From NCBI GenBank assembly GCA_016281815.1, contig JAEEJK010000038.1, positions 1-60,320 on the forward strand: a stretch of DNA of 60,320 nucleotides, written 5' to 3'. The notes beneath the pieces are model-generated. The model was not told where the DNA came from and made no database searches. It saw only the letters and a list, made by a program, of their open reading frames with translations. Positions 25,356 to 35,139 of the stretch are shown one piece after another (position 1 is the first letter of the stretch; each line of letters begins with the position of its first letter). Source of the stretch: Prevotella sp. (lineage in GTDB: Bacteria > Bacteroidota > Bacteroidia > Bacteroidales > Bacteroidaceae). A program made the translations under genes and the position numbers.

Positions 25356-25805
25356 ATGAAATTGCATACATTAAAACCCGCAGCAGGCTCCACACACTCA
25401 CGCCGCCGTATCGGTCGCGGTACCGGTTCAGGGCTCGGTGGTACGTCAACCCGTGGCCACAAGGGTGCCAAGGCTCGTTCGGGCTACAAGAGAAAGATTG
25501 GCTTTGAGGGTGGTCAGATGCCGCTCCAGCGCCGTGTCCCGAAGGCTGGTTTCAAGAACATCAACCATAAGGAGTATTTCGCCGTCAATCTGTCCACTCT
25601 CCAGCGCCTTGTCGAGGAGAAGCAACTTACCAAGATTGGTATCGCGGAACTCAAGGCCGCTGGCCTCACCAATGGCAAGGAACTTGTCAAGGTGCTAGGC
25701 AACGGTGAGCTGACCGTCAAGGTTGACGTGGAGGCACATGCTTTCTCAAAGACTGCTGAAGAGGCAATCAAGGCAGTTGGTGGTAACGCAACTATTATTA
25801 AGTAA
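25356..25805 (+). CDS. rplO: 50S ribosomal protein L15 (uL15)
   Basis: 149 residues. Gly/Arg-rich N-terminus (SRRRIGRGTGSGLGGTSTRG) and core FEGGQMPLQRRVPKAGF. Its stop codon is immediately followed by the secY start. Confidence 0.98.
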   Translation: MKLHTLKPAAGSTHSRRRIGRGTGSGLGGTSTRGHKGAKARSGYKRKIGFEGGQMPLQRRVPKAGFKNINHKEYFAVNLSTLQRLVEEKQLTKIGIAELKAAGLTNGKELVKVLGNGELTVKVDVEAHAFSKTAEEAIKAVGGNATIIK

Positions 25806-27143
25806 ATGAAAAAGTTTATTGAGACACTGAAGAACATCTGGAAGGTGGAGGATTTGCGTAAGCGGATCCTCACCACCCTCCTGTTCACGGCAATCTACCG
25901 CTTTGGTTCGTTTGTCGTGCTGCCGGGCATCAACCCGGAGAATTTGGATAAGCTGCAGCAGCAGACAGAGGGCGGACTTATGTCATTGCTTGACATGTTC
26001 TCTGGTGGTGCTTTCTCCAACGCGTCGATTTTCGCCCTGGGTATCATGCCATACATCTCCGCATCCATCGTGATGCAGTTGCTGGCAGTGGCTGTGCCCT
26101 ATTTCCAGAAAATGCAGCGTGAGGGTGAGAGCGGACGCAAGAAGATTATGTGGTATACCCGTGTGCTCACGGTGGCCATCCTTCTATTCCAGGCTCCGTC
26201 TTATCTGATCAACCTTAAGATGCAGTCTGCCGGTGCTCTCAACCCCTCCATTTCCTGGAACTGGTTCATGTGGACTGGTCTGATTATCCTCGCAGCAGGC
26301 AGTATGTTCATCCTGTGGCTCGGTGAGCGCATTACCGACAAGGGCGTGGGCAACGGTATCTCCCTGATCATTATGATCGGTATTATCGCCCGCCTGCCGA
26401 ATGCCTTCATGCAGGAGGTGACATCGAGGGTGACCTTTGCCGGCGGCGGTGGTATCGTGATGTTCATCATTGAGATCCTGATTCTCTTCGCCGTGGTGTG
26501 TGCCGCCATCCTTCTCACCCAGGCAGTGCGCAAGGTGCCGGTGGAGTATGCCCGTCGTGTGCAGGGCAACCGCACTCGTTCAGTGGCCCGTCAGTATATC
26601 CCGCTGAAACTGTTCGCCGCCAATGTGATGCCTATCATCTTTGCTCAGGCTCTGATGTTCATCCCGCTGGCTATCGTGCAGTATTCTACCAATGAGGCAG
26701 GATTCGTGATGAGGTCTCTGCTCGACCACACGAGTTGGCTTTACAACATCGTGTTCGCCATCCTGATCATCGCATTCACCTATTTCTACACGGCCATTAC
26801 GCTGAATCCCACACAGATGGCTGAGGACATGAAACGCAACAATGGGTTCATTCCTGGTGTGAAGCCCGGCAAACCGACTGCCGACTACATCGACACCATC
26901 ATGTCGCGTATCACCTTCCCCGGCTCACTGTTCATCGCCTTCATCGCCATCATGCCGGCCCTCGCAGGTCTGCTGAATGTGCAGCAGGGCTTTGCGCAGT
27001 TCTTCGGCGGCACCTCGCTGCTGATTCTTGTGGGTGTGGTCATCGACACCCTGCAGCAGATCCAGAGCCATCTGATGATGCGTCATTATGATGGTCTTCT
27101 GAACTCTGGCCATACACGCGGCAACGGCGTGGCAGCCTATTGA
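25806..27143 (+). CDS. secY: Preprotein translocase subunit SecY
   Basis: SecY is the channel-forming subunit of the Sec translocon. 445 residues with ten predicted membrane helices; typical segments GGAFSNASIFALGIMPYISA, the cytoplasmic loop with Arg-rich EYARRVQGNRTRS and the C-terminal NSGHTRGNG. Begins directly after the rplO stop with no spacer, so translation is probably coupled. Confidence 0.98.
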   Translation: MKKFIETLKNIWKVEDLRKRILTTLLFTAIYRFGSFVVLPGINPENLDKLQQQTEGGLMSLLDMFSGGAFSNASIFALGIMPYISASIVMQLLAVAVPYFQKMQREGESGRKKIMWYTRVLTVAILLFQAPSYLINLKMQSAGALNPSISWNWFMWTGLIILAAGSMFILWLGERITDKGVGNGISLIIMIGIIARLPNAFMQEVTSRVTFAGGGGIVMFIIEILILFAVVCAAILLTQAVRKVPVEYARRVQGNRTRSVARQYIPLKLFAANVMPIIFAQALMFIPLAIVQYSTNEAGFVMRSLLDHTSWLYNIVFAILIIAFTYFYTAITLNPTQMAEDMKRNNGFIPGVKPGKPTADYIDTIMSRITFPGSLFIAFIAIMPALAGLLNVQQGFAQFFGGTSLLILVGVVIDTLQQIQSHLMMRHYDGLLNSGHTRGNGVAAY

Positions 27144-27156
27144 TGATCGTCTGCGG

Positions 27157-27957
27157 ATGAAGATTTATCTGAAAACTGAAGATGAGATTGAGCTGATGAG
27201 GCGGGCAAACCGGCTGGTAGGTCGGACGCTCGCCGAATTGGCGAAACATATCAAGCCCGGAGTTTCCACTCTCCAACTTGATAAGATTGCAGGAGAGTTT
27301 ATCCGGGACAATGATGCGATACCCACGTTCAAAAACTTTCCCAATCCATACGGGGCACCATTTCCAGCCAATATCTGCACCTCAGTCAATGATGTGGTGG
27401 TGCATGGCATTCCTGACGACAAGACCATCCTGCGCGATGGAGACATCATCTCGGTCGACTGTGGAACATTGTTGGATGGTTTCAACGGCGACTCCTGCTA
27501 CACGTTCTGTGTAGGCGAGGTAAGCGAGGAGGTCAGACGTCTGATGGTGACGACACATGATTCGCTCTACAAGGCCATTGAGGTGGCCAAAGCAGGCAGC
27601 CATGTGGGCGATATCGGCAGCACGGTTCAGGACTACTGCGAGGCGGAAGGGTATGGTGTGGTGAGAGAACTCACCGGCCATGGCATCGGCAGAAAGATGC
27701 ATGAGGACCCGATGATTCCCAATTACGGACGCCGGGGAAACGGTGTGATGCTGAAGGCTGGGATGTGCATAGCCATCGAGCCGATGATCACGATGGGCGA
27801 CAGAAACATATATCTTATGCCCGACCGTTGGACAGTCCGCACCCGCGATGGGAAACCAGCCGCTCACTACGAGCATACGATTGTCGTGAGACGTGGTGAG
27901 GCGGAAATCTTATCTTCATTTGACGAATTAGAATCAATAGTAGGAAAAATCAGTTAG
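27157..27957 (+). CDS. map: Type I methionine aminopeptidase
   Basis: Removes the initiator Met from nascent proteins. 266 residues. The five metal ligands are visible: D101 (SVDCGT), D112 (NGDSCYTF), H175 (LTGHGIG), E208 (IAIEPM) and E239 (HYEHT); H83 is also conserved. Stands between secY and infA, the common spc/alpha junction. Confidence 0.97.
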   Translation: MKIYLKTEDEIELMRRANRLVGRTLAELAKHIKPGVSTLQLDKIAGEFIRDNDAIPTFKNFPNPYGAPFPANICTSVNDVVVHGIPDDKTILRDGDIISVDCGTLLDGFNGDSCYTFCVGEVSEEVRRLMVTTHDSLYKAIEVAKAGSHVGDIGSTVQDYCEAEGYGVVRELTGHGIGRKMHEDPMIPNYGRRGNGVMLKAGMCIAIEPMITMGDRNIYLMPDRWTVRTRDGKPAAHYEHTIVVRRGEAEILSSFDELESIVGKIS

Positions 27958-27962
27958 AGTTT

Positions 27963-28181
27963 ATGGCAAAACAGGCCGCAATTGAACAGGACGGAACCAT
28001 TGTGGAGGCACTTTCCAACGCCATGTTTCGTGTTGAGTTGGAGAATGGATGCCCCATCACTGCCCACATCTCGGGCAAGATGAGAATGCACTACATCAAG
28101 ATCTTACCTGGAGACAAGGTAAAGGTTGAGATGAGTCCCTATGACCTTACAAAGGGCAGGATCGTGTTTAGATACAAGTAA
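27963..28181 (+). CDS. infA: Translation initiation factor IF-1
   Basis: 72 residues, an OB-fold protein that blocks the A site during initiation. Diagnostic sequence [20 protein letters not shown] and [16 protein letters not shown]. Five bases after map. Confidence 0.98.
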   Translation: MAKQAAIEQDGTIVEALSNAMFRVELENGCPITAHISGKMRMHYIKILPGDKVKVEMSPYDLTKGRIVFRYK

Positions 28182-28193
28182 TTTTTGTGAGAT

Positions 28194-28310
28194 ATGAAGA
28201 CAAGAGCATCATTGAAGAAGCGCACTCCCGAATGCAAGATTGTACGTCGTAAGGGTCGTCTTTTTGTGATCAACAAGAAGAATCCGAAGTATAAACTTCG
28301 TCAGGGTTAA
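28194..28310 (+). CDS. rpmJ: 50S ribosomal protein L36, zinc-free form (bL36)
   Basis: 38 residues: [20 protein letters not shown] then [18 protein letters not shown]. Of the CxxC...C...H zinc ligands only one Cys (14) remains, so this is the zinc-independent type. Position between infA and rpsM is the normal one. Confidence 0.96.
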   Translation: MKTRASLKKRTPECKIVRRKGRLFVINKKNPKYKLRQG

Positions 28311-28323
28311 AAAAGGGTGCGAC

Positions 28324-28339
28324 GGGCTGATGACAGCCC
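28324..28339 (+). other. Small hairpin in the rpsM leader
   Basis: GGGCTG and CAGCCC form a 6-bp stem over an ATGA tetraloop in the 68-base space between rpmJ and rpsM. No T run follows at once. It may be a pausing or ribosomal-protein control site; the role is not shown by the sequence. Confidence 0.35.
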
Positions 28340-28378
28340 TCATTTGAAAATTTTCATTTTTTATTAATTTTTTACAAA

Positions 28379-28759
28379 ATGGCAATAAGAATTGTTGGAG
28401 TAGATTTGCCCCAGAACAAGCGTGGCGAAATCGCATTGACCTACATCTACGGAATAGGTCGAAGTAGTTCAGCAAAGATATTGGATAAGGCAGGCGTGAG
28501 CCGCGACCTGAAAGTCAACGAGTGGTCTGACGATCAGGCAGCCAAAATCCGTGAGATTATCGGCGCTGAGTACAAAGTGGAAGGTGACCTCAGGTCGGAA
28601 ATCCAGATGAACATCAAGCGTCTGATGGATATTGGCTGCTACAGAGGTGTAAGACATCGTAACGGTCTTCCGGTACGCGGACAGAGCACAAAGAATAATG
28701 CCCGCACCCGCAAAGGAAAGAAGAAGACTGTCGCTAACAAGAAAAAGGCAACTAAGTAA
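28379..28759 (+). CDS. rpsM: 30S ribosomal protein S13 (uS13)
   Basis: 126 residues. S13 makes intersubunit bridges in the head. [20 protein letters not shown] at the start and the tRNA-contacting tail [29 protein letters not shown] toward the end. Lysine-rich extension at the C-terminus. Confidence 0.98.
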   Translation: MAIRIVGVDLPQNKRGEIALTYIYGIGRSSSAKILDKAGVSRDLKVNEWSDDQAAKIREIIGAEYKVEGDLRSEIQMNIKRLMDIGCYRGVRHRNGLPVRGQSTKNNARTRKGKKKTVANKKKATK

Positions 28760-28777
28760 TCAAGGAGGATTTAGTTT

Positions 28778-29167
28778 ATGGCAAAGAAAACAGTCACTTC
28801 GAAAAAAAGAAACGTCAAGGTTGACGCACTTGGACAACTTCATGTCCACAGTTCATTCAACAACATCATTGTGTCTTTGGCCAACAGCGAGGGACAGGTC
28901 ATCTCATGGTCTTCCGCCGGCAAGATGGGTTTCCGCGGTTCAAAGAAGAACACTCCGTATGCTGCTCAGATGGCAGCAGAGGACTGCGCCAAGGTGGCAT
29001 ATGACCTTGGCCTGCGCAAGGTGAAGGCCTATGTGAAGGGTCCGGGCAACGGACGTGAGTCCGCCATCCGCGCCATCCATGGTGCCGGTATTGAGGTTAT
29101 CGAGATCGTTGACGTCACTCCGCTTCCACACAACGGATGCCGTCCCCCGAAGCGTCGTCGCGTCTAA
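28778..29167 (+). CDS. rpsK: 30S ribosomal protein S11 (uS11)
   Basis: 129 residues. S11 is part of the platform near the E site. Blocks [40 protein letters not shown] and [23 protein letters not shown] precedes the start by about ten bases. Confidence 0.98.
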   Translation: MAKKTVTSKKRNVKVDALGQLHVHSSFNNIIVSLANSEGQVISWSSAGKMGFRGSKKNTPYAAQMAAEDCAKVAYDLGLRKVKAYVKGPGNGRESAIRAIHGAGIEVIEIVDVTPLPHNGCRPPKRRRV

Positions 29168-29241
29168 AACAGTTATCACGCCTTTTCATGCCTTGGTGGT
29201 ATGGAGAAGCGTAAAATCAAGAAAAAGTATATTTTTATATT

Positions 29242-29847
29242 ATGGCAAGATATATAGGACCGAAATCAAAAATTGCACGCCGTTTTGGAGAGCCCATCTT
29301 CGGCGCAGACAAAGTTTTGTCCAGGAGAAACTTCCCTCCTGGACAGCATGGCAACAACCGTCGCCGCAAGCAGTCGGAGTATGCAGTCATGCTGGCAGAG
29401 AAGCAGAAGGCCAAGTACACCTACGGTGTTCTTGAGCGTCAGTTCCGTAATATGTTTGAGAAAGCAGCCAAGTCAGAGGGCATCACCGGTGAGGTGCTGC
29501 TTCAGAACCTTGAGAGCCGCCTCGACAACGTGGTGTTCCGCTTGGGTATTGCTCCGACGCGCGCTGCTGCACGCCAACTCGTTGGCCACAAGCACATTGT
29601 GGTTGACGGACAGGTGGTGAATATTCCCTCATACTCAGTGAAGCCCGGCCAGGTGGTTGGTGTGCGCGAGAAGTCAAAGTCTCTTGAGGTGATTCAGGCT
29701 GCCCTCGCAGGTTTCAACCACAGCAAGTATGCATGGATTGAGTGGGATGAGTCGTCAAAGAGCGGCAAGTTCCTTCACAAGCCAGAGCGTGAGGCCATTC
29801 CTGAGAATATCAAGGAGCAGTTAATCGTTGAGTTGTACTCTAAATAA
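29242..29847 (+). CDS. rpsD: 30S ribosomal protein S4 (uS4), cysteine-free
   Basis: 201 residues. S4 starts 16S folding and in E. coli represses the alpha operon. Starts [21 protein letters not shown]4 domain [20 protein letters not shown]. No N-terminal Cys cluster, so zinc-free. The 74-base space ahead is the longest within the alpha cluster and may carry a control site; no firm structure seen. Confidence 0.98.
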   Translation: MARYIGPKSKIARRFGEPIFGADKVLSRRNFPPGQHGNNRRRKQSEYAVMLAEKQKAKYTYGVLERQFRNMFEKAAKSEGITGEVLLQNLESRLDNVVFRLGIAPTRAAARQLVGHKHIVVDGQVVNIPSYSVKPGQVVGVREKSKSLEVIQAALAGFNHSKYAWIEWDESSKSGKFLHKPEREAIPENIKEQLIVELYSK

Positions 29848-29858
29848 TCATTAAATTA

Positions 29859-30851
29859 ATGGCGATATTAGCATTTCAAAAACCCGACAAAGTCATCATG
29901 TTGGAGGCGAACGACAAGTTCGGCAAGTTCGAATTCCGTCCGCTCGAGCCTGGCTTTGGCGTCACGATAGGAAACGCGCTGAGGCGCATTCTCCTCTCGT
30001 CGCTGGAGGGCTTTGCCATCAACACCATCAAGATTGCTGGTGTCGAGCATGAGTTCTCTTCGGTGCCCGGAGTCAAAGAGGACGTCACCAACATTATCTT
30101 GAATCTCAAGCAAGTGAGATTCAAGCAAGTAGTAGAAGAATTCGAGAACGAGAAGGTTAGTATCACCGTGGAGAATTCCACAGAATTCAAGGCAGGTGAT
30201 ATCACTAAGTATCTGACTGGATTTGAAGTGTTAAACCCAGATTTGGTGATTTGTCATTTAGATGTCAAAGCGTCCATGCAATTGGACATCACGATCAACA
30301 AAGGCCGTGGTTATGTTCCCGCCGATGAGAACCGTGACTATTGCACCGACGTCAACGTAATTCCAATCGATTCTATTTACACTCCAATCCGTAATGTCAA
30401 ATACGCTGTCGAGCCTTTCCGTGTCGAGCAGAAAACCGACTACGACAAACTCGTCATCGAAGTGACAACGGATGGTTCCATCCACCCGAAGGATGCCCTC
30501 AAGGAGGCAGCCAAAATCCTCATTCATCATTTCATGCTCTTCTCTGATGAGAAGATCACCTTGGAGAATCCAGACAATGGTGCCAACCAGGAATTTGATG
30601 AGGAAGTGCTCCACATGCGCCAACTTCTCAAGACGAAGCTCACCGACATGAACCTTAGTGTACGTGCGCTCAACTGCTTGAAGGCGGCTGACGTGGAGAC
30701 GCTCGGCGACCTTGTTCAGTACAACAAGACTGATTTGTTGAAGTTCCGCAACTTCGGCAAGAAGTCGCTGTCTGAACTTGACGACCTGCTTGAGAGCCTC
30801 AGCCTTTCGTTTGGAACCGACATTTCAAAGTACAAACTTGACAAAAATTAA
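29859..30851 (+). CDS. rpoA: DNA-directed RNA polymerase subunit alpha
   Basis: 330 residues. N-terminal assembly domain ([20 protein letters not shown]) and C-terminal domain for promoter UP elements and activators ([33 protein letters not shown]). Codon use is slightly more A/T-rich near residues 80-160 than in neighbours. Confidence 0.99.
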   Translation: MAILAFQKPDKVIMLEANDKFGKFEFRPLEPGFGVTIGNALRRILLSSLEGFAINTIKIAGVEHEFSSVPGVKEDVTNIILNLKQVRFKQVVEEFENEKVSITVENSTEFKAGDITKYLTGFEVLNPDLVICHLDVKASMQLDITINKGRGYVPADENRDYCTDVNVIPIDSIYTPIRNVKYAVEPFRVEQKTDYDKLVIEVTTDGSIHPKDALKEAAKILIHHFMLFSDEKITLENPDNGANQEFDEEVLHMRQLLKTKLTDMNLSVRALNCLKAADVETLGDLVQYNKTDLLKFRNFGKKSLSELDDLLESLSLSFGTDISKYKLDKN

Positions 30852-30859
30852 AACGAACA

Positions 30860-31336
30860 ATGAGACACAATAAGAAATTCAACCATCTGAGCCGTACCGC
30901 TGACCATCGTCACGCGATGCTTGCCAACATGACGATTTCGTTGATCATGCACAAGCGAATCACCACGACTCTGGCCAAGGCAAAGGCACTCAGGAAATAT
31001 GCTGAGCCGCTGATCAACCACTGCAAGGATGACTCCACTCATTCTCGTCGTGTGGTGTTCAGTTATCTGCAGAACAAGGAAGCCCTTAAGGAACTTTTCG
31101 GTCCGGTAGCAGAGAAGGTAGGCGACCGTCCCGGTGGCTACACCCGCATTATCAAATTGGGTCACCGTCTGGGTGATGCCTCTCCCACCTGCTTCATCGA
31201 ATTGGTCGACTTCGACGACAACATGGCCAAGACAGCCAAGGCTGGCAAGAAGACCCGTCGTAGCCGTCGTTCATCCAAGGCAGAGGCTCCTGCCGCAGAG
31301 GTGGCCGAGGCTCCTGTCGCAGAGGCAGCAGAGTAA
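30860..31336 (+). CDS. rplQ: 50S ribosomal protein L17 (bL17)
   Basis: 158 residues. Core [20 protein letters not shown] and [17 protein letters not shown] is standard. From about residue 122 it has a tail first rich in Lys/Arg, then in Ala/Glu/Pro/Val with repeated AEAP-like units; tails of this kind are common in Bacteroidetes L17. Last gene of the block, followed by a terminator. Confidence 0.97.
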   Translation: MRHNKKFNHLSRTADHRHAMLANMTISLIMHKRITTTLAKAKALRKYAEPLINHCKDDSTHSRRVVFSYLQNKEALKELFGPVAEKVGDRPGGYTRIIKLGHRLGDASPTCFIELVDFDDNMAKTAKAGKKTRRSRRSSKAEAPAAEVAEAPVAEAAE

Positions 31337-31360
31337 GCAGAACAATCATTTGAAGATAAA

Positions 31361-31388
31361 AAGTCCAGCCAGATGGCTGGGCTTTTTT
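31361..31388 (+). terminator. Terminator ending the ribosomal block
   Basis: AAGTCCAGCC (31361-31370) pairs with GGCTGGGCTT (31375-31384) around an AGAT loop, with seven T overlapping the stem end. Clear intrinsic terminator 25 bases after rplQ. Confidence 0.88.
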
Positions 31389-31441
31389 TCTTGGACAATG
31401 CATGATTAGGGTTTTCCCTATCTTAATTTGGGGGAATCCCA

Positions 31442-31472
31442 TTGCAAGGTTGACAGATAGGTGATAATTTTG
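31442..31472 (+). promoter_or_regulatory. Putative promoter ahead of the glycine-zipper lipoprotein
   Basis: TTG at 31442-31444 and TAATTTTG at 31465-31472 are 20 bases apart, matching the Bacteroidetes pattern. A second -7-like TATATTTG lies at 31561-31568 close to the gene start, with no clear -33 partner. The rest of the 250-base space between rplQ and this gene shows nothing else recognisable. Confidence 0.55.
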
Positions 31473-31588
31473 CAGCGTAGGAAGAAGGCATTTGCTGCCA
31501 AAATGGAGGCAGACAGTGAAGAAAATGCCGATTGCCGCATCAATTTAGAGAATAAGTCACTATATTTGCAACAACAAAAAATTTGGAT

Positions 31589-32437
31589 ATGAGAAAAGTT
31601 TTCATTATGTCAGTTTGTGCTGCCGTGCTGCTCAGCGGCTGCGGTACTTATGCAGGATCTGGCGCTTTCACCGGTGCCCACTTTGGTTCGATACTTGGTT
31701 CAGCAATTGGTGGCATAACAGACGGTCCCCGTGGTTCAGATGTTGGTACGATTCTCGGCATGGCAGGAGGCGCCGTGATAGGTGCAGCCATTGGCAGTGC
31801 AGCAGATGAGCATGCCCGTATGGAGCGTCATGAGCATTATGAGGCCATTCAGCAGCGTAAGGCTGCCGAGCGTCGGAATGATCGTCCGTATCATCGCCCG
31901 AATGACCGTCGTGGCAACTACAATGGCGATGCTTACGACAACGGCAACTACTACGATCCGACCAACAGCGGCGATGACCGTCTCTACGACTTCCAGAGTT
32001 CAGACTATACCGACAACTACAGTGCTGCCAGTCCGCGCAGTGTATCTCCCTCTACGTCAAGCATCGAGGACATCAGTTCTGGTTATTCTGTCAATACCAA
32101 TCTTGTCATCCGCAATCCCCGTTTCGTAGACGGTAACCGCGATGGCCAGATCAATTCCAACGAGGTGTCAAAGGTGATTTTTGAGGTTTACAATGCCTCT
32201 GACCGCACGCTGTACGACCTCCAGCCCTCAGTGGTGGAGGCAACAGGACTCCGCAATATCTACATCTCTCCGTCTGTGCATGTGGAGAAACTTGCTCCCG
32301 GCAAGGCCATCCGTTACACGGCAATGGTGAAGTCGGCCAAGATGAGGGATGGCTCCGCCACATTCTGCCTCTCTGTGTTGCAAGGTGGCCGCACGATGTC
32401 CGACGTCACGGAGTTCACCATCGGTACAGCCAGGTAA
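31589..32437 (+). CDS. Glycine-zipper lipoprotein with EF-hand-like loop
   Basis: 282 residues from ATG 31589. Signal peptide with lipobox LSGC (Cys18). Residues about 22-70 are a glycine zipper with two membrane-compatible stretches (GSILGSAIGGITDG, MAGGAVIGAAIGSAA). A low-complexity Asn/Asp/Tyr/Arg stretch follows (about 75-150). The C-terminal 110 residues hold DGNRDGQINSNE, a calcium-loop-like motif, then a beta-rich domain (NPRFVDGN..., KAIRYTAMV). Glycine-zipper lipoproteins are usually envelope-associated; the exact role is unknown. It is a single-gene unit with its own terminator. Confidence 0.85.
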   Translation: MRKVFIMSVCAAVLLSGCGTYAGSGAFTGAHFGSILGSAIGGITDGPRGSDVGTILGMAGGAVIGAAIGSAADEHARMERHEHYEAIQQRKAAERRNDRPYHRPNDRRGNYNGDAYDNGNYYDPTNSGDDRLYDFQSSDYTDNYSAASPRSVSPSTSSIEDISSGYSVNTNLVIRNPRFVDGNRDGQINSNEVSKVIFEVYNASDRTLYDLQPSVVEATGLRNIYISPSVHVEKLAPGKAIRYTAMVKSAKMRDGSATFCLSVLQGGRTMSDVTEFTIGTAR

Positions 32438-32469
32438 TTGTCGGCAAACACTCTCTTATCACAACAAAT

Positions 32470-32501
32470 CAGCCAGCGAAAAATCGCTGGCTGTTTTGTT
32501 G
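32470..32501 (+). terminator. Terminator between lipoprotein gene and gdhA
   Basis: CAGCCAGCGA (32470-32479) and TCGCTGGCTG (32484-32493) form a perfect 10-bp stem over AAAA, followed by TTTTGTT. It lies between two convergent genes; the stem could act from both sides, but the T run favours the + strand. Confidence 0.85.
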
Positions 32502-32550
32502 CTGGTCTGACCAGTGCGACCGGTCCTACCGTCCTTACTTCAATGAAAGG

Positions 32551-33888
32551 CTATACGATGCCCTGAGCCATCATGGCGTGTGCCACCTTCATGAAGCCGG
32601 CAATGTTGGCACCCTTCACATAGTTGATGTATCCGTTGGGCTCCTTGCCGTATTTCACACATTGCTCATGGATGTTGGCCATGATGGTGTGGAGTTTCTC
32701 GTCCACCTCGGCACCGCTCCAGGAGAGGCGCATGGAGTTCTGGGTCATCTCCAGTCCTGAGGTGGCCACACCGCCGGCATTGACGGCCTTGCCCGGAGCG
32801 AAGAGTTGACCGGCAGCAATGAACTTGTCCACAGCCTCTGCCGTGCATCCCATGTTCGACACCTCTGCCACGCATAGAGTCTTGTTGGCGAGCAGCATGT
32901 CGGCATCGTCGCCGTTGAGTTCGTTCTGTGTGGCGCAAGGCAGTGCGATGTCCACTTTCACCTCCCACGGCTTTCTGCCCTCGTAGAACGTAGCACCCTC
33001 GAACTCCTCGGCATAAGGTTCGCAGATGTCGTTGCCGCTGGCACGGAGTTCAAGCATATAGGCGATTTTCTCGTCATCCAGTCCGGCGGGGTCATAGATG
33101 TATCCGTCAGGTCCGGAAATGGTCACCACCTTGGCACCCAGTTCGGTAGCCTTCTTGGCTGCGCCCCATGCCACGTTGCCGAAACCGCTGATGGCTACGG
33201 TCTTGCCCTTGATATCGATGCCGTGGGTCTCCAGCATCTGATGGACGAAATAGAGGGCACCGAAGCCGGTAGCCTCCGGACGGAGGATGGAGCCGCCCCA
33301 TTCCAGGCCTTTTCCGGTGAGAACGCCCTGATATTGGTGGGTCAGTTTCTTGTACATTCCGAAGAGGTATCCGATCTCGCGTCCGCCCACGCCGATGTCA
33401 CCTGCTGGCACATCCATGTCGGGGCCGATCACTTTTTGGAGTTCAAGCATGAACGCCTGGCAGAAGCGCATCACCTCAGCGTCGCTCTTGCCGCGGATGG
33501 AGAAGTCGGCACCTCCCTTGCCACCACCCATCGGCAGTGTGGTGAGGGCATTCTTGAACGTCTGCTCAAACCCGAGGAACTTCAGGATAGAGAGGTTGAC
33601 GGAGGGGTGGAAGCGCAGTCCGCCCTTGTAGGGGCCGATGGCGCTGTTGTATTGTACGCGGTAGCCCAGGTTGACCTGCACCTCGCCCTTGTCGTCTACC
33701 CAGGGCACACGGAACGTGAGGATGCGCTCGGGCTCCACGAGGCGCTCGATGATCTTGGCTTTCTCAAACTCAGGGTGTTTGTTGTAGACTTCTTCTACAG
33801 ACAGCAGCACTTCTCTGACAGCCTGCAGATACTCTGACTCGCCCGGATGCTTTTGCTCCAAGGCACGCATGATTTTTTCAACTTCCAT
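32551..33888 (-). CDS. gdhA: NADP-type glutamate dehydrogenase
   Basis: Interconverts 2-oxoglutarate plus ammonia and glutamate, the main ammonia-assimilating step when ammonium is plentiful. 445 residues, the size of the small hexameric class. Blocks PYKGGLRFHPSVN, PMGGGKGGADF (catalytic Lys), PAGDIGVGGREIGYLFG and NAGGVATSGLEMTQNS. The ATG at 33888 gives MEVEKIMRALEQK; an in-frame TTG 27 bases upstream is less likely. NADP preference is inferred from family resemblance, not from a diagnostic residue. Confidence 0.96.
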   Translation of the reverse strand: MEVEKIMRALEQKHPGESEYLQAVREVLLSVEEVYNKHPEFEKAKIIERLVEPERILTFRVPWVDDKGEVQVNLGYRVQYNSAIGPYKGGLRFHPSVNLSILKFLGFEQTFKNALTTLPMGGGKGGADFSIRGKSDAEVMRFCQAFMLELQKVIGPDMDVPAGDIGVGGREIGYLFGMYKKLTHQYQGVLTGKGLEWGGSILRPEATGFGALYFVHQMLETHGIDIKGKTVAISGFGNVAWGAAKKATELGAKVVTISGPDGYIYDPAGLDDEKIAYMLELRASGNDICEPYAEEFEGATFYEGRKPWEVKVDIALPCATQNELNGDDADMLLANKTLCVAEVSNMGCTAEAVDKFIAAGQLFAPGKAVNAGGVATSGLEMTQNSMRLSWSGAEVDEKLHTIMANIHEQCVKYGKEPNGYINYVKGANIAGFMKVAHAMMAQGIV

Positions 33889-33933
33889 AGTAATCTTTTT
33901 AGGTTGTGTTGTCAAAATGTCATTAAGGCGTCA

Positions 33934-33965
33934 CAAAATTATTGAATATTTATTTATCCTCCAAA
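33934..33965 (-). promoter_or_regulatory. Promoter of gdhA
   Basis: On the - strand TTTG (33962-33965) and TAATTTTG (33934-33941) are spaced 20 bases, an exact Bacteroidetes promoter. The predicted leader is about 40 bases. The rest of the 307-base space between gdhA and the next lipoprotein gene holds a GAATTCAACACAGAG stretch (34040-34054) that shares ATTCAACACAGAG with the 73-bp repeats near 46.7 kb, plus the next promoter. Confidence 0.75.
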
Positions 33966-34138
33966 TAAAAAAGGGGAAAAATTCTTGCCATGCTTGCTTT
34001 TTGTCGGATTTCCGCTTTTTTGTCTGTGGCATCAATGGGGAATTCAACACAGAGGCGCGGAGGCCACGACCATCCACAGGTTTCTTTTGAGTGTCCGCCC
34101 AATCCGCTACTCAAAAATGGAAATAAATCTCGATATAT

Positions 34139-34169
34139 TTTGCATTTCACTCACCTTTCACTATCTTTG
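34139..34169 (+). promoter_or_regulatory. Promoter of the 34.2 kb lipoprotein gene
   Basis: TTTG at 34139-34142 and TATCTTTG at 34162-34169 with 19 bases between. The gene starts 27 bases after the -7 element. Confidence 0.75.
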
Positions 34170-34195
34170 CCATATAAAACCAATTTTGATCAATT

Positions 34196-35110
34196 ATGAA
34201 AACAATCAAGACCAGACTTTTCGCCGTGCTTTTAGGCATGCTGATTCCCATGTTGACAACCAACTGCGGTGACAAGAAGACCGCAGACAAAACAGAAACG
34301 ACAGAAACGGCTGAGGCTACAGCGAAGACAGAAAGCATCATCCAAGTGGCCTCTCCTCCATTCCAGAAATTCGTGGTGGTGACAGTTGCTGAAGAAGGCC
34401 TCTACAAAGAGGCAGACACCAACAGTCCCACATTGACCAAGTGGGTTGAGTCTGATTGCGAGAGCGACATATGTGAGATGATCTACCAGTGGTCGGACCA
34501 GCCTCGCAAATCAGGCTTCGAACCAAGCACTGACATCATCGCTTGCGAAGGCGTAATCTTTCCCGTACTCGGCGAGGAAGGCGAATTCTATAAGGTAAGT
34601 ACCATCAACCATTGGTGTGAAATCGAAAGCGCCTACATCCCCAAAACCAGTGTAGGAGACATCGAATGGGCTCCTATCAAGGTTGACATGCTCGAAACGG
34701 AAGACATTGGCTTCAAGTGCCGGGTGATGAAGGACGGCAAATACAAGGACGTTGTCTTTACCGATGAATACAGCGAACTCGAAGGAGAGACCTTCCGGGT
34801 GGGTGTGTTGAAAGACGGTTACGTGGCCACCCCGTTAACCTACCACATGTTCTGTAATCTGAACAATGACCAGAAAGACGGCATCGTCATCGATGATTCG
34901 GAGGACGACATCACCCTCAAATTCGCCAAGAGCCAGGCAATGCCAGTAGAATATGAAGATGACGCCTTCAGACTCGACCTGACGAAACTCAGCGACGATC
35001 AGATAGCAAAGATTGTGGATACGGTGATCAAGAAAAAGCCTGAATACGTGGACTGCATGTACCATTTCCCCGCACAGGGACTGCAGTCTTTCACCTATTT
35101 GTCGAAGTGA
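34196..35110 (+). CDS. Putative lipoprotein of unknown function
   Basis: 304 residues. The N-terminus is a signal peptide (KTRLFAVLLGMLIPMLTTNC) whose Cys24 may be lipidated, although Asn at -1 is unusual. A Thr/Glu/Ala-rich spacer (about 26-50) follows. The mature part is acidic with six further Cys and a segment KFVVVTVAEEGLYKEADTNS that resembles an SH3-like domain start; two or three related beta modules may be present. No family was recognised. The next gene starts 29 bases after its stop, so they may share a transcript. Confidence 0.75.
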   Translation: MKTIKTRLFAVLLGMLIPMLTTNCGDKKTADKTETTETAEATAKTESIIQVASPPFQKFVVVTVAEEGLYKEADTNSPTLTKWVESDCESDICEMIYQWSDQPRKSGFEPSTDIIACEGVIFPVLGEEGEFYKVSTINHWCEIESAYIPKTSVGDIEWAPIKVDMLETEDIGFKCRVMKDGKYKDVVFTDEYSELEGETFRVGVLKDGYVATPLTYHMFCNLNNDQKDGIVIDDSEDDITLKFAKSQAMPVEYEDDAFRLDLTKLSDDQIAKIVDTVIKKKPEYVDCMYHFPAQGLQSFTYLSK

Positions 35111-35139
35111 TGTTACTCTAGCGCAGGGAGAAGACCAAT

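Noticed and set aside
34040..34090. Possible insertion element remnant around GAATTCAACACAGAGG
   Set aside because: Only a 13-base match to the 73-bp repeats; no terminal repeats or transposase.
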